In this document: one piece after another, positions 52,093-60,327 of the stretch
Layout: each line of letters starts with the position of its first letter
Position numbering within the stretch: position 1 is the stretch's first letter
Source: Thermomonas sp.
GTDB lineage: Bacteria > Pseudomonadota > Gammaproteobacteria > Xanthomonadales > Xanthomonadaceae
Length of the DNA stretch: 64,000 bases
Direction: 5' to 3'
NCBI RefSeq assembly: GCF_029945965.1
Contig: NZ_JAQSDO010000019.1
Span: 62,001 to 126,000 of the forward strand
The notes under the pieces: generated by a model
Told to the model about the DNA's origin: nothing
The model's input: the letters and a program-made list of their open reading frames with translations, nothing else
Databases searched by the model: none
Position numbers and translations under genes: made by a program

Positions 52093-53763
52093 ATGCCTGC
52101 CCTGATTCTCGGCCCAATGCTGCGGTATGTGGGCAACACCGAGGCCACCGTCTGGGTCGAGGTCGACGGCGCCTGCGAGGTCGAAGTGCTGGGGCACACC
52201 GCGCCGACCTTCGAGGTCGAGGGCCATCACTATGCCTTGGTGTACATGACCGACCTCGCGCCGGCAACGCGTCATGCCTACACCGTGCAGATCGACGGCG
52301 AATGCGTATGGCCCGAGCCGGATTCCCCGTTCCCGCCGAGCGTCATCCAGACCTTCGACAAGGACGCGACGCTGCGGGTCGCTTTCGGCTCGTGCCGTGT
52401 ATCCATGCCGCATGAGCCGCCGTATACGCTGACCCATGCGCAGGACGAGAAGCACGGGTTCGAAATTGATGCCTTGCGCGCACTCGCAATGCGCATGCGC
52501 GGGCAGGTGCCGGATGAGTGGCCGCATGCGCTGCTGATGATCGGCGACCAGATCTATGCCGACGAGGTTTCGCCGCCGGTGTGCGCCTGGATCCGCACCA
52601 GGCGCGATACCAGCCAGCCGCCGGGCGAGGAACTGGCGAATTTCGAGGAGTACACGCGGCTGTATCGCGACGCCTGGGGCCAGGCGGAGATCCGCTGGCT
52701 GCTGTCCACTGTGCCCAGTGTGATGATCTTCGACGACCACGATGTCCACGATGACTGGAACATTTCCGAATCATGGGTCAAGGAGATGCGCAACAAGCCC
52801 TGGTGGCACGAGCGCATCGTCGGCGGCTTCATGTCGTACTGGATCTACCAACACCTGGGCAACCTGTCGCCGCGCGAATTGCACGAGGATGAATTGTTCG
52901 AACGGATCCGCAACAGTGAGGCGCCGGAGGAATTCGCGGGACACTTGCGCAGGTTCGCCCAGCGCGCAGACAAGGAGCCGGACAGCTACCGCTGGAGCTT
53001 CTACCGCGATTTTGGCGACAGCAGGCTGGTGGTGGTGGACTCTCGTGCGGGCAGGATGCTCGCCAATGGTGGCCGCGACATGCTCGACGAAAAGGAATGG
53101 CGTTGGGTCGAGGCGCACATGCGCGGAGAATTCGCGCACTTGATGCTGGGCACATCACTGCCGGTACTGCTGGGCCACGGCATCCACCATCTGGAAGCCT
53201 GGAGCGAAGCGGTCTGCGCCGGCGCCTGGGGCAGCTGGTGGGCGAAACAGGGCGAACGCCTGCGCCGTTGGCTGGACCTCGAACACTGGAGCGCGTTCGG
53301 CACTTCGTTCAAGCGCATCGTGGATCTCATCCGTCGTGTATCCACCGGCGAACACGGCCAAGCACCCGGCACACTCACCATATTGTCCGGCGACGTCCAC
53401 CACGTGTACCTGGCCGAGGCCCGGTTCCCCCGATCAAAAGTCCGCAGCGCTATCCACCAAGCCGTTTGCTCACCACTGCGCAACCCGCTGGGTGCGCGGG
53501 ACCAGCGCATCATGCGCGCGGGTTGGTCGCGCTGGGCGGGTGTGTTGATGCGGTCTATCTCGCGTTTGGCCGGCGTCGGGCGGCCCGACGTTCGCTGGGG
53601 CCTGTGCCACGACAAGCCCTGGTTCGACAACCAGGTCGCCATCCTCTCGTTCAAGGGGCTGCAGGCGTCGATCTGCTTCGAGAAGAGTGTCCCCGGTGAC
53701 GCGACGCAGCCGCACCTGGAAGCGGTGTTCGAGTATCGGTTGGACAAGACCAACGCCGACTGA
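52093..53763 (+). CDS. PhoD-type metallophosphatase, cytoplasmic
   Basis: A 556-residue calcineurin-like phosphatase of the PhoD family. Motifs: FGSCRVSMPH, MIGDQIYADEV (about residue 157), FDDHDVHDDWN, VVDSRAGR, and LSGDVHHVYLAEA (His pair). The N-terminal 90 residues are a fibronectin-like beta domain (GNTEATVWVEVD). No signal peptide or Tat motif is seen, so it is probably not exported, unlike Bacillus PhoD. A decayed second copy of part of this gene lies at 57753-57890. Substrate unknown. Confidence 0.88.
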   Translation: MPALILGPMLRYVGNTEATVWVEVDGACEVEVLGHTAPTFEVEGHHYALVYMTDLAPATRHAYTVQIDGECVWPEPDSPFPPSVIQTFDKDATLRVAFGSCRVSMPHEPPYTLTHAQDEKHGFEIDALRALAMRMRGQVPDEWPHALLMIGDQIYADEVSPPVCAWIRTRRDTSQPPGEELANFEEYTRLYRDAWGQAEIRWLLSTVPSVMIFDDHDVHDDWNISESWVKEMRNKPWWHERIVGGFMSYWIYQHLGNLSPRELHEDELFERIRNSEAPEEFAGHLRRFAQRADKEPDSYRWSFYRDFGDSRLVVVDSRAGRMLANGGRDMLDEKEWRWVEAHMRGEFAHLMLGTSLPVLLGHGIHHLEAWSEAVCAGAWGSWWAKQGERLRRWLDLEHWSAFGTSFKRIVDLIRRVSTGEHGQAPGTLTILSGDVHHVYLAEARFPRSKVRSAIHQAVCSPLRNPLGARDQRIMRAGWSRWAGVLMRSISRLAGVGRPDVRWGLCHDKPWFDNQVAILSFKGLQASICFEKSVPGDATQPHLEAVFEYRLDKTNAD

Positions 53764-53775
53764 CACCTGTTCGCT

Positions 53776-55587
53776 CTACGAATCCTGATTCGACGTCTTG
53801 ATGCACCATGTGTTGCGGCCTGCGAGCTTGGCTTCATAGAGTGCGGCGTCGGCCCGTTGCAACAGTTCGTCGCGACCACCCCGGAACACCGTGCCCTCGG
53901 CAATACCGATGCTAGTCGTCACGCTCAATCGCTCCTGGCCCACGACAATTTCGTTGCGTAGGCTCGAGATCAGTTTCTCGGCGATCGCCTGCGGTGCATC
54001 CGGCGCATCGATGTCATCGACCAGCACCACGAACTCGTCACCACCAAGGCGCGCGGCGAAATCGGTCGCACGAATACTGGCAAGCAGGCGCACTGCAAAC
54101 TCGCGCAGCACCGCATCGCCCACCGCATGCCCATGGGTGTCGTTGATACGCTTGAAATGGTCGATGTCCAGGTAAAGCAGGGCCAATGCCTTGCCGCTGC
54201 GGCTGCTGCGCGCGATCGCCAGGTCCATTCGCTCATTGAAGTACAGGCGATTCCCCAGCCCGGTCAGGACGTCGTGGCGCGCCTGCCGTTCCAGTGCCAC
54301 CATGTATTCCCGGCGCTTGGTTATGTCGCGGCCGGCGAACACGATACCCGGCGCTTCACCCTCTCCCTCGCCGGGTACGCGGCGCACCTTGAGTTCCATC
54401 CACACGTAGTGGCCATGCTTGTGCTGCATTCGGCATTCGACGCTCGCGCCGACGCCCGTGCGGGACACCGCATCGAATATCTGAAGGACATTCTCGAGGT
54501 CCTCCGGATGTATCAGGTCCCAGCGCGGCTCCGCGAACTCCTCACGGGTCCAACCCAGCATCTCGAAGACGGAGGGCGAAATGTAGCGACGCTGGTTGCC
54601 GGCGGCGATATGGCTCACCAGGTCGCTCGAATGGTCCGCCAGCAGGCGATAGTCATGCTCGCGTCGGGCGAGGCGATGCATGAGCAGCTTGCGCTCGGTC
54701 ACCGCCACCGCGATTGGAAACGCCAGCAAGCTCACGTTCGCGATGAAGGCCTGCAGCATCAGCGTGCGCTGCAGGTCGCTGACGCCCTCCCCCACCATGA
54801 AAGGACCATGTCCGGCGGCTGTCTGCATCGTCGCTATCACCGCGACGATGCCGGTTGCAGGCACGAACCCGCTGAAGCGGTGGCGGAAGACGCACAACAT
54901 CAGGGGCGGGAAGACCAGGAAGGTCACCGCAAAACGTGACTGTGCAAACACCAGCCAGCAAACCACGGCGACCAGGCCCAATGTCGCTGCCAGTTCCACC
55001 CGCTGTCCCGGCTGGCCAAGGATCTTCAAGCCTTCCACGCACGCAGCGATCGTCAGCGTTGCGAAAATGCCCATTCCCAGCAGGTGCGACGCAAACCATG
55101 TCAGGAAGAGCCCCGCGAAAGGCGCCGGCGTGGTCGCAGAATCATCCCCGGCCACCGATGCAATCAGTCCCGAGACTGTACAGGCCACCAGTGTGGCAAC
55201 GATGGCAACAACAAAACTGCTCTTGAGCTGGGTGAGATCGCTCACGTCGTTGACCCGACTGGCCACGGCTGCGGCGACGATCCATGCATCCAGCGTGTTC
55301 GCGAAACTCAATACGATCCCGATCTGACTCAAGCCGTTCAGCAGGATATTGACCACCAGGGATGCAGCGAAGGCGCCCAGCAGATACGGCAGCCATTCGC
55401 GGCGCGGCGACGTCAGCAAGACCCCGCAAAGCACGCCACTTCCCACCCACAGTGAAGAGAAGCCGAGGGCGCCACGCGTGTAGACAATCGACCACCATGC
55501 GCAAAGCCCGATCACGACGGCAAGGCCGAGCGTCCTGGCCAATAGCACCGAGGCAGTCCGTGGTACCGATGAAGCCATGCCCGTCAT
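53776..55587 (-). CDS. diguanylate cyclase, MASE1-PAS-GGDEF
   Basis: A 603-residue membrane sensor that makes cyclic di-GMP. Residues 1-305 hold eight or so helices of the MASE1 type. A PAS domain follows (YRLLADHSSDLVSHIAAGNQ to FAGRDITKRREY, about 315-435), then GGDEF from 440. The active site is RLGGDEFVVL (about 514) and the inhibitory RxxD site RATD precedes it by five residues. So it should be active and product-inhibited. Start ATG at 55587; ATG at 55578 is possible. It is transcribed away from the TetR gene. Confidence 0.92.
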   Translation of the reverse strand: MTGMASSVPRTASVLLARTLGLAVVIGLCAWWSIVYTRGALGFSSLWVGSGVLCGVLLTSPRREWLPYLLGAFAASLVVNILLNGLSQIGIVLSFANTLDAWIVAAAVASRVNDVSDLTQLKSSFVVAIVATLVACTVSGLIASVAGDDSATTPAPFAGLFLTWFASHLLGMGIFATLTIAACVEGLKILGQPGQRVELAATLGLVAVVCWLVFAQSRFAVTFLVFPPLMLCVFRHRFSGFVPATGIVAVIATMQTAAGHGPFMVGEGVSDLQRTLMLQAFIANVSLLAFPIAVAVTERKLLMHRLARREHDYRLLADHSSDLVSHIAAGNQRRYISPSVFEMLGWTREEFAEPRWDLIHPEDLENVLQIFDAVSRTGVGASVECRMQHKHGHYVWMELKVRRVPGEGEGEAPGIVFAGRDITKRREYMVALERQARHDVLTGLGNRLYFNERMDLAIARSSRSGKALALLYLDIDHFKRINDTHGHAVGDAVLREFAVRLLASIRATDFAARLGGDEFVVLVDDIDAPDAPQAIAEKLISSLRNEIVVGQERLSVTTSIGIAEGTVFRGGRDELLQRADAALYEAKLAGRNTWCIKTSNQDS

Positions 55588-55620
55588 GGCGCCAGACTAG
55601 ACCATGTCCTGCCAGGCGAC

Positions 55621-55633
55621 TGAAAACAGGGAT
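55621..55633 (+). repeat. TGAAAACAGGGAT, stray copy
   Basis: A near match to the tandem TGAAAACAGGGGT pair at 56909-56935, in the gap between the cyclase and the TetR gene. The rest of this 200-base gap holds the TetR promoter at its right end and nothing else evident. Confidence 0.35.
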
Positions 55634-55754
55634 CAGCGCGGGCTTCTGTTTCGTTCATGAAGATCCCGTCGCTTCATCTAACAGTTCACCTTGGCCCCTG
55701 CTTTGACTGTTTTGAGGGCCCGAAAAGGACCGCCAACCCGAAATAGTCGCACGG

Positions 55755-55783
55755 TTGACAAACCAGACCGACCGGTCTATTAC
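55755..55783 (+). promoter_or_regulatory. TetR promoter with NemR-like operator
   Basis: TTGACA (55755-55760) and TATTAC (55778-55783) are 17 bases apart and form a likely sigma-70 promoter. Between and overlapping them lies a perfect palindrome AGACCGACCGGTCT (55765-55778), nearly the NemR box of E. coli (TAGACCGATCGGTCTA from memory). A repressor here would block polymerase, so autoregulation by the TetR gene starting nine bases downstream is expected. Confidence 0.85.
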
Positions 55784-55791
55784 TTAAACTC

Positions 55792-56376
55792 ATGGCACAC
55801 GCGACCAAGCAACAGTTGATGGAGCACGGCGTCGAAATGCTGCTGATACGCGGTTACAACGACTTGGGCATCGCGGCCTTGCTCGAAGCTACCAGGATCC
55901 CCAAGGGCTCGTTCTACCATCACTTCCGGTCCAAGCAGGACTACGCCCTGCAGGTCATTGACCTGTACATGGAAGAGGTGCACGCCGGCCTCGAATCCTG
56001 CCTGGGAGATACCAGTCGCCCGCCGCTCGAGCGCATCCGCTATTTCTTTGAGGTCAGCGAGGAGAACTATCGAACCCAGGGCTACATGGGCTGTCTGCTC
56101 GGTGGTTTGGGGCAGGAGCTTTCCGGCGTCAGTGAGGTGTTCCGTCAAAAGGTGGAGGAATGCCTTGACCAGATCGCAGGCCGGCTAGCTGACTGCCTCC
56201 ATGAAGCGATCCGGCGGGCCGAGCTGCCGCCGGAAGCAAACCCGGAAAAACTCGCCGAGCTGCTGGTCAACTGCTGGGAAGGCGCGGCACTGCGCACGCG
56301 CTTGCGCCGCGATCCAGCCCCCTTGCGGGACATGCTCGACTTCTATTTCGCCGCTGCCGCCGTGCCGCGGGAATGA
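55792..56376 (+). CDS. TetR/AcrR regulator, NemR/AcuR-like
   Basis: A 194-residue repressor. The N-terminal helix-turn-helix is readable (KQQLMEHGVEMLLIRGYND, LLEATRIPKGSFYHHFRSKQ). The C-terminal ligand domain carries Cys in LESCLGD, YMGCLLGGLGQE and NCWEGAALR, of which MGCLLGGLG recalls the NemR/AcuR group that senses electrophiles through cysteine. Together with a NemR-type operator directly upstream, this suggests a response to reactive electrophiles. A cupin gene and a broken oxidoreductase follow; E. coli NemR controls a reductase and glyoxalase. The signal is inferred. Confidence 0.88.
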   Translation: MAHATKQQLMEHGVEMLLIRGYNDLGIAALLEATRIPKGSFYHHFRSKQDYALQVIDLYMEEVHAGLESCLGDTSRPPLERIRYFFEVSEENYRTQGYMGCLLGGLGQELSGVSEVFRQKVEECLDQIAGRLADCLHEAIRRAELPPEANPEKLAELLVNCWEGAALRTRLRRDPAPLRDMLDFYFAAAAVPRE

Positions 56377-56481
56377 GCTGGCTGCGCGAATCCTGACGTT
56401 TCCCTGGCCGATGCCGCAGTGCTCTGTTCCATCCGGTGACCGGCCTCCTTTCAGCAACTGCAACATTACGGAGGAACCACG

Positions 56482-56868
56482 ATGCGAATCCAGAAAAATG
56501 ATGTCCCGGTCAGAATCAATGTCCCGGGCGCAATTGCACGCCAGCAGCTGAATTTTGGCGACAGCACCGGCTACGGCCCCTTGAGCGGGGAATACTTTTC
56601 ACTCGGCGCAGGAACGGATATCGCGCCCTTGCTCCAGGGATTGGAGGACGACCTCTGCCAGGCTCCTCATTGGGGTTACATGCTGCAGGGAAAACTCACC
56701 GTGACCTATGCCGATGGCGAACAGGAAATGGTTGCAGGAGGCGACCTGTTCTATTGGCGCCCCGGGCATACGGTGAAAGTCGACGAGGATGCTGAAGTCA
56801 TCCTGTTCAGCCCGCAACACGAGCATAGCCACGTGATCGATCACATGCTCGAAAAAATGTCGGGCTGA
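56482..56868 (+). CDS. cupin-domain protein
   Basis: A 128-residue small beta-barrel protein. Conserved pieces: GEYFSLGAGTDIAPLL, HWGYMLQGKLTVTYADG (metal His), GDLFYWRPGHTVKVDED and ILFSPQHEHSHV. A strong GGAGG precedes the ATG. It is 105 bases after the TetR gene and likely in its operon. Function of the family is unknown; a role in handling reactive carbonyls is possible from context. Confidence 0.85.
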   Translation: MRIQKNDVPVRINVPGAIARQQLNFGDSTGYGPLSGEYFSLGAGTDIAPLLQGLEDDLCQAPHWGYMLQGKLTVTYADGEQEMVAGGDLFYWRPGHTVKVDEDAEVILFSPQHEHSHVIDHMLEKMSG

Positions 56869-56875
56869 GACAGCG

Positions 56876-56902
56876 AAAGGGCCGGTGATACCGGCCCATT
56901 TC
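56876..56902 (+). terminator. hairpin after the cupin gene
   Basis: AAAGGGCCGGT and ACCGGCCCATTT pair around GAT. The stem is GC-rich but there is no long T run after it, so termination may be partial. Confidence 0.55.
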
Positions 56903-56908
56903 AGCGTG

Positions 56909-56935
56909 TGAAAACAGGGGTCTGAAAACAGGGGT
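56909..56935 (+). repeat. tandem TGAAAACAGGGGT pair
   Basis: The 13-base word occurs twice with one base between (56909-56921 and 56923-56935). It lies between the cupin terminator and the end of the broken oxidoreductase. A degenerate third copy is at 55621. Confidence 0.6.
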
Positions 56936-57033
56936 AGGAGCTGACTGATGTGCTCGCCTGAATGGCGTCAGGTGCCAATTCGGAAAGTCCACGCTGACCC
57001 AGCTTCTTTCCATCCGGAACGTTCCCGCTGCCA

Positions 57034-57757
57034 CTATCGGACGCGAATCACCCGCTTGCCGAAGTTCTCGCCTTTCAGCAGGCCGATGAATGCGGCCGGG
57101 GCATTCTCGAGGCCGTCGATGACCTCTTCGCGATAAGTGATCTTGCCGCTTTCCACCCAGCCGGCCATCTCTTTGGCAAACTCGGGGTATAGGTGGCCGA
57201 AATCCTCGAAGATGATGAAGCCCTGCATCAGGATTCGCTTGCTCAGCATCTGGCCCATCAGCCAATTCATGCGGTCCGGGCCCGGCGGCAGTTCGGTGGC
57301 GTTGTATTGCGACACCAACCCGCACAACGGGATGCGCGCATTCGAATTGAGCAACGGCAGCACCGCGTCAAATACCTTGCCGCCGACGCTCTCGAAGTAC
57401 ACGTCGATGCCGTCCGGGCTTGCCTGCGCCAGTTGATCGGCAAAGTCGGCCGACTTGTGGTCGATGCATGCATCGAAGCCAAGGGTCTCCATCGCATATG
57501 CGCACTTGTCCGAACCGCCGGCAATGCCGATCACCCGGCAACCGAGCAGCTTGCCGATCTGGCCGACGGTGGCACCCACCGGGCCGGTCGCGGCCGCCAC
57601 CGCAATCGTTTCGCCCGCCTTGGGTCGGCCGATGTGCTTTAGTCCAGCCCACGCTGTGAAACCAGGCATGCCAAGGATCCCCAGCGCCCACGACGGATGC
57701 TTCGGGGATTGACCCAGCCGCGTGACGCCCTTGCCGTCGGCGACCGCATAGTGGATC
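57034..57757 (-). pseudogene. truncated NADP-dependent oxidoreductase (YfmJ/CurA type)
   Basis: The C-terminal two thirds of an MDR reductase for alpha,beta-unsaturated carbonyls or quinones is open and well preserved: GILGMPGFTAWAGLKHIG, AAATGPVGATVGQIGKLLG (cofactor loop), GFDACIDHKSADF, IDVYFESVGGKVFDAVLP, SQYNATELPPG. A frame continues upstream to HYAVADGKGVTRLG, which in intact enzymes follows about 90 more residues. Those are absent. In their place is a stretch of PhoD-like gene sequence (57753-57890) with stops. A short protein of 211 residues from ATG 57669 could still be made but would lack the substrate domain. The promoter is lost too. Confidence 0.8.
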
Positions 57758-57890
57758 CAGTCGCGCCCCGGCGGCGGGACCTCGCCGGCATTAGATCTGG
57801 TCGCCGATCATCAGCAGCACATGTGGCCATTTATGCGGCGGTTCGTGCGGCATGGTCACGCGGCACTAACTGAACACGACCCGGCGCATG
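57753..57890 (-). pseudogene. decayed fragment of a second PhoD-type phosphatase gene
   Basis: Read on the minus strand, the DNA closely follows the intact PhoD gene at 52385-52600. The residues spelled are RVVFS-stop-CRVTMPHEPPH, then KWPHVLLMIGDQI and a stop, then AGEVPPPGRDWI. Compared with the intact gene it carries one in-frame stop in place of a Gly-Ser codon pair, a deletion of about 100 bases between PHEPP and WPH, and an inserted A after GATCT that shifts the frame. At the shared TGGATCC near 57753-57758 it joins the oxidoreductase remnant. Confidence 0.75.
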
Positions 57891-58151
57891 ATCGGCGGGC
57901 GTGCGTTGGCACCTGCAATGGCTGGTCGAATGCCGCCGGGATCCGCGACGCGCAACGCCTCCTGGAAATTATCCCCGGCACGTGTCCTGGCTCCCGGCAT
58001 TGGTCGCTGGCACGACGGCCTCGCCGACCCTGGTGACTGAATCCGGCCCACGGCCATGGCGACCCGTTCGGTCCGATAGGACGAAGCCGGCGATGACGCC
58101 CACTTTACATCCCGGCTGTTACACCGAGGCCTGCCGGTCGAGGAAACGCGC
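57891..58151. other. gap with no recognised gene
   Basis: About 260 bases between the PhoD-like remnant and the Pcm-esterase gene. Minus-strand frames stay open for about 80 codons (to DNFQEALRVADPGG and ARPPIMRRVVF) and could be further debris of the same lost gene, but I recognise nothing. The right end holds the GAGGA ribosome site of the next gene. Confidence 0.5.
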
Positions 58152-60161
58152 ATGGCCGATCATGATGCAGAGCGACAGCGCATGGTTTCCGTGCACATCG
58201 CCGGTCGCGGCATACGCGACCGCAGCGTGCTCGAAGCCATGCGCACGGTGCCGCGCGAACGCTTCGTCGATACCGGGATGCAGGAGTTCGCCTACGAGGA
58301 CAGCCCTCTGCCCATCGATGCGGGGCAGACGATCTCGCAGCCCTATATCGTCGCGCTGATGATCGAGGCCGCGGGCATCGGCCCTGGCGATCGCGTGCTG
58401 GAGGTCGGCGCGGGATCGGGTTACGCCGCCGCCGTGGTCAGCCGGATCGCTGGTCATGTCCACGCCATCGAGCGGCACGCGTCGCTCGTCGAGGCGGCTC
58501 AGGCGCGCTTCGATGCGCTGGGTTACGACAACATCACCCTGCGCGTTGGCGACGGCAGCCTTGGCTGGCCGGAGTTCGCGCCGTTCGACGCCATCCTGGT
58601 CGCGGCCGGCGCACCCGCGCCGCCGCAGGCGCTGCGCGCGCAACTGGCCATTGGCGGACGCCTGGTGGTCCCGGTCGGGGACAGTGTCCTGGGTGAGCGG
58701 CTGCGCAGGATCACCCGCATCGACGACGACCGTTACCAGGAAGACGATCTGGGTGGGGTCAGCTTCGTGCCGTTGATCGGCGAACAGGGCTGGGCAGAAG
58801 ACGGACGCCGCTCGGCCAGCAACCACGTCCCGGGCCGGTCGCGCGGGCACAGCCTGGCGCAACTGGTGGCGGACGCCGCCGAACCCCTGCCGTACATCGA
58901 CGCCCCCGGTTTCGCCGAAGCCTTCGATCGCTTCGCCGACGCCCGGGTCGTGCTGCTTGGCGAATGCAGCCATGGCACCTCGCAGTTCTATCGCGCGCGC
59001 GCCGCTATCACCCGGCGCCTGGTCGAGCACCATGGCTTCAACCTGCTCGCCATCGAGGCCGACTGGCCGGACGTGGCCGTGCTCAACCGGCATATCCGCC
59101 ACCAACCTCCGCGCACCGCCGCCGAGCCGATCTTCCAGCGATTCCCCCGCTGGATGTGGCAAAACGCCGAATTCGCCTCGATGATCGGCTGGCTGCGCAG
59201 CCACAACCAGGGGCGCGACGCGGCAAGCCAGGCCGGCGTGTACGGCCTGGACCTCTACAACATGCATGCCTCGATCGCGACGGTGCTGGCCTACCTGGAT
59301 CAGGTCGACCCGGACGCCGCCGCGACCGCGCGCGTACGTTACGGCTGCCTGACCCCATGGCAGAAGGATCCAGCGACCTATGGTCGCGCGGTCCTGGATG
59401 ATCGCTACCGCACGTGCGAGCAGGAGGTCGTGCGGCAATGCCGCGACCTGCTCGCCCGGCAAGTCGACTACGCCCGCGCCGGCGCCGACGGCGAACGTTT
59501 CCTGGATGCCGCGCAAAGCGCACGTCTGGTGGCCGCGGCAGAACGTTATTACCGGATCATGTACTACGGCGGGGCCGACAGCTGGAACCTGCGCGACACC
59601 CATATGTTCGACACGTTGTGCCACCTGCTCGAGGCGCATGGCGCGCAGTCGAAGGCCGTCGTCTGGGCGCACAACTCGCATGTCGGCGACGCGCGACATA
59701 CCGACATGGGCACCGCCCGCGGCGAGCTCAACATCGGCCAGCTGTGCCACGAACGGTTCGGCGACGACGCCTGCCTGGTGGGATTCGGCACACATGGCGG
59801 CACCGTGGCCGCCGCGCACGACTGGGACGGCGCGATGGAAATCATGAATGTCCGTCCCTCGCACCGCCACAGCCTGGAACGCCTCTGCCACGACAATGCG
59901 CCGCCGCGCGCGCTGCTCGACATGCGCGAATCGGCCAACCCCGCGCTGCATCGCGCCCTGCGCGCCGCGCACCTGGAGCGCTTCATCGGCGTGATCTACC
60001 GGCCCGATACCGAATTGCAGAGCCATTACTCCGAGGTCTCCCCCTCCCGGCAGTTCGACGCCTACGCGTGGTTCGACGAAACCCATGCCGTCGCGGCGTT
60101 GCCGGTCCAGGCCGAAGGGTGGGATCGCGGCGTACCCGACACCTACCCGTTCGGGGTCTAG
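58152..60161 (+). CDS. fusion: isoaspartyl methyltransferase + erythromycin esterase-like
   Basis: A 669-residue two-domain protein. Residues 1-210 are a protein-L-isoaspartate O-methyltransferase: RTVPRERFVD, DSPLPIDAGQTISQPYIVAL, VLEVGAGSGYAAAVV, AILVAAGAPAPPQAL. Residues 235-660 are an EreA/EreB-like esterase with LGECSHGTSQFY, IEADWPDVAVLNRH, AHNSHVGDARHTDMG and HGGTVAAAHDWDG, carrying the Glu and His residues used by erythromycin esterases. Such fusions are known in databases, but I do not know of a characterised one. AGGA lies eight bases before the ATG. The GC content looks higher than upstream genes. Macrolide hydrolysis is possible but unproven; repair of damaged proteins is the other option. 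Confidence 0.88.
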   Translation: MADHDAERQRMVSVHIAGRGIRDRSVLEAMRTVPRERFVDTGMQEFAYEDSPLPIDAGQTISQPYIVALMIEAAGIGPGDRVLEVGAGSGYAAAVVSRIAGHVHAIERHASLVEAAQARFDALGYDNITLRVGDGSLGWPEFAPFDAILVAAGAPAPPQALRAQLAIGGRLVVPVGDSVLGERLRRITRIDDDRYQEDDLGGVSFVPLIGEQGWAEDGRRSASNHVPGRSRGHSLAQLVADAAEPLPYIDAPGFAEAFDRFADARVVLLGECSHGTSQFYRARAAITRRLVEHHGFNLLAIEADWPDVAVLNRHIRHQPPRTAAEPIFQRFPRWMWQNAEFASMIGWLRSHNQGRDAASQAGVYGLDLYNMHASIATVLAYLDQVDPDAAATARVRYGCLTPWQKDPATYGRAVLDDRYRTCEQEVVRQCRDLLARQVDYARAGADGERFLDAAQSARLVAAAERYYRIMYYGGADSWNLRDTHMFDTLCHLLEAHGAQSKAVVWAHNSHVGDARHTDMGTARGELNIGQLCHERFGDDACLVGFGTHGGTVAAAHDWDGAMEIMNVRPSHRHSLERLCHDNAPPRALLDMRESANPALHRALRAAHLERFIGVIYRPDTELQSHYSEVSPSRQFDAYAWFDETHAVAALPVQAEGWDRGVPDTYPFGV

Positions 60162-60191
60162 CGCAGCGCACATCCACCTTCATGCTTGCTC

Positions 60192-60238
60192 AAAGGGTCG
60201 AAGAACAATTTCGTTTCAAACGGAAATGTTCTCTGACC
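60192..60238. repeat. GGGTC palindrome cut by IS30
   Basis: Left arm CAAAGGGTCGAAGAACAATT (ending in TCG, 60191-60213) faces GGAAATGTTCTCTGACC (60222-60238). It is a decayed version of the palindrome at 1877. The right arm should end CCCCTTTTC; that part (TCTTTTC, 61294-61300) is found on the other side of the IS30 element. Confidence 0.8.
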
Positions 60239-60263
60239 GGCGGATTCAGCCTCGAAGTGCAAC
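60239..60263 (+). repeat. IS30 left inverted repeat
   Basis: It begins GGCGGATTCAGCCTCGAAGT and ends GCAAC. It matches the complement of the right end in 21 of 25 positions. Confidence 0.9.
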
Positions 60264-60327
60264 ACCCTAAATGGGAGAAGGACCAAGTGCGTTTGCCTGT
60301 CCTTCTTCACGGCCAGTGGAGTTGCAC

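Noticed and set aside
58119-60173. A 684-codon open frame on the minus strand across the Pcm-esterase gene
   Set aside because: Antisense shadow; every motif of both enzyme families lies on the plus strand, and the minus frame has Arg/Val/Gly-rich text without family features.
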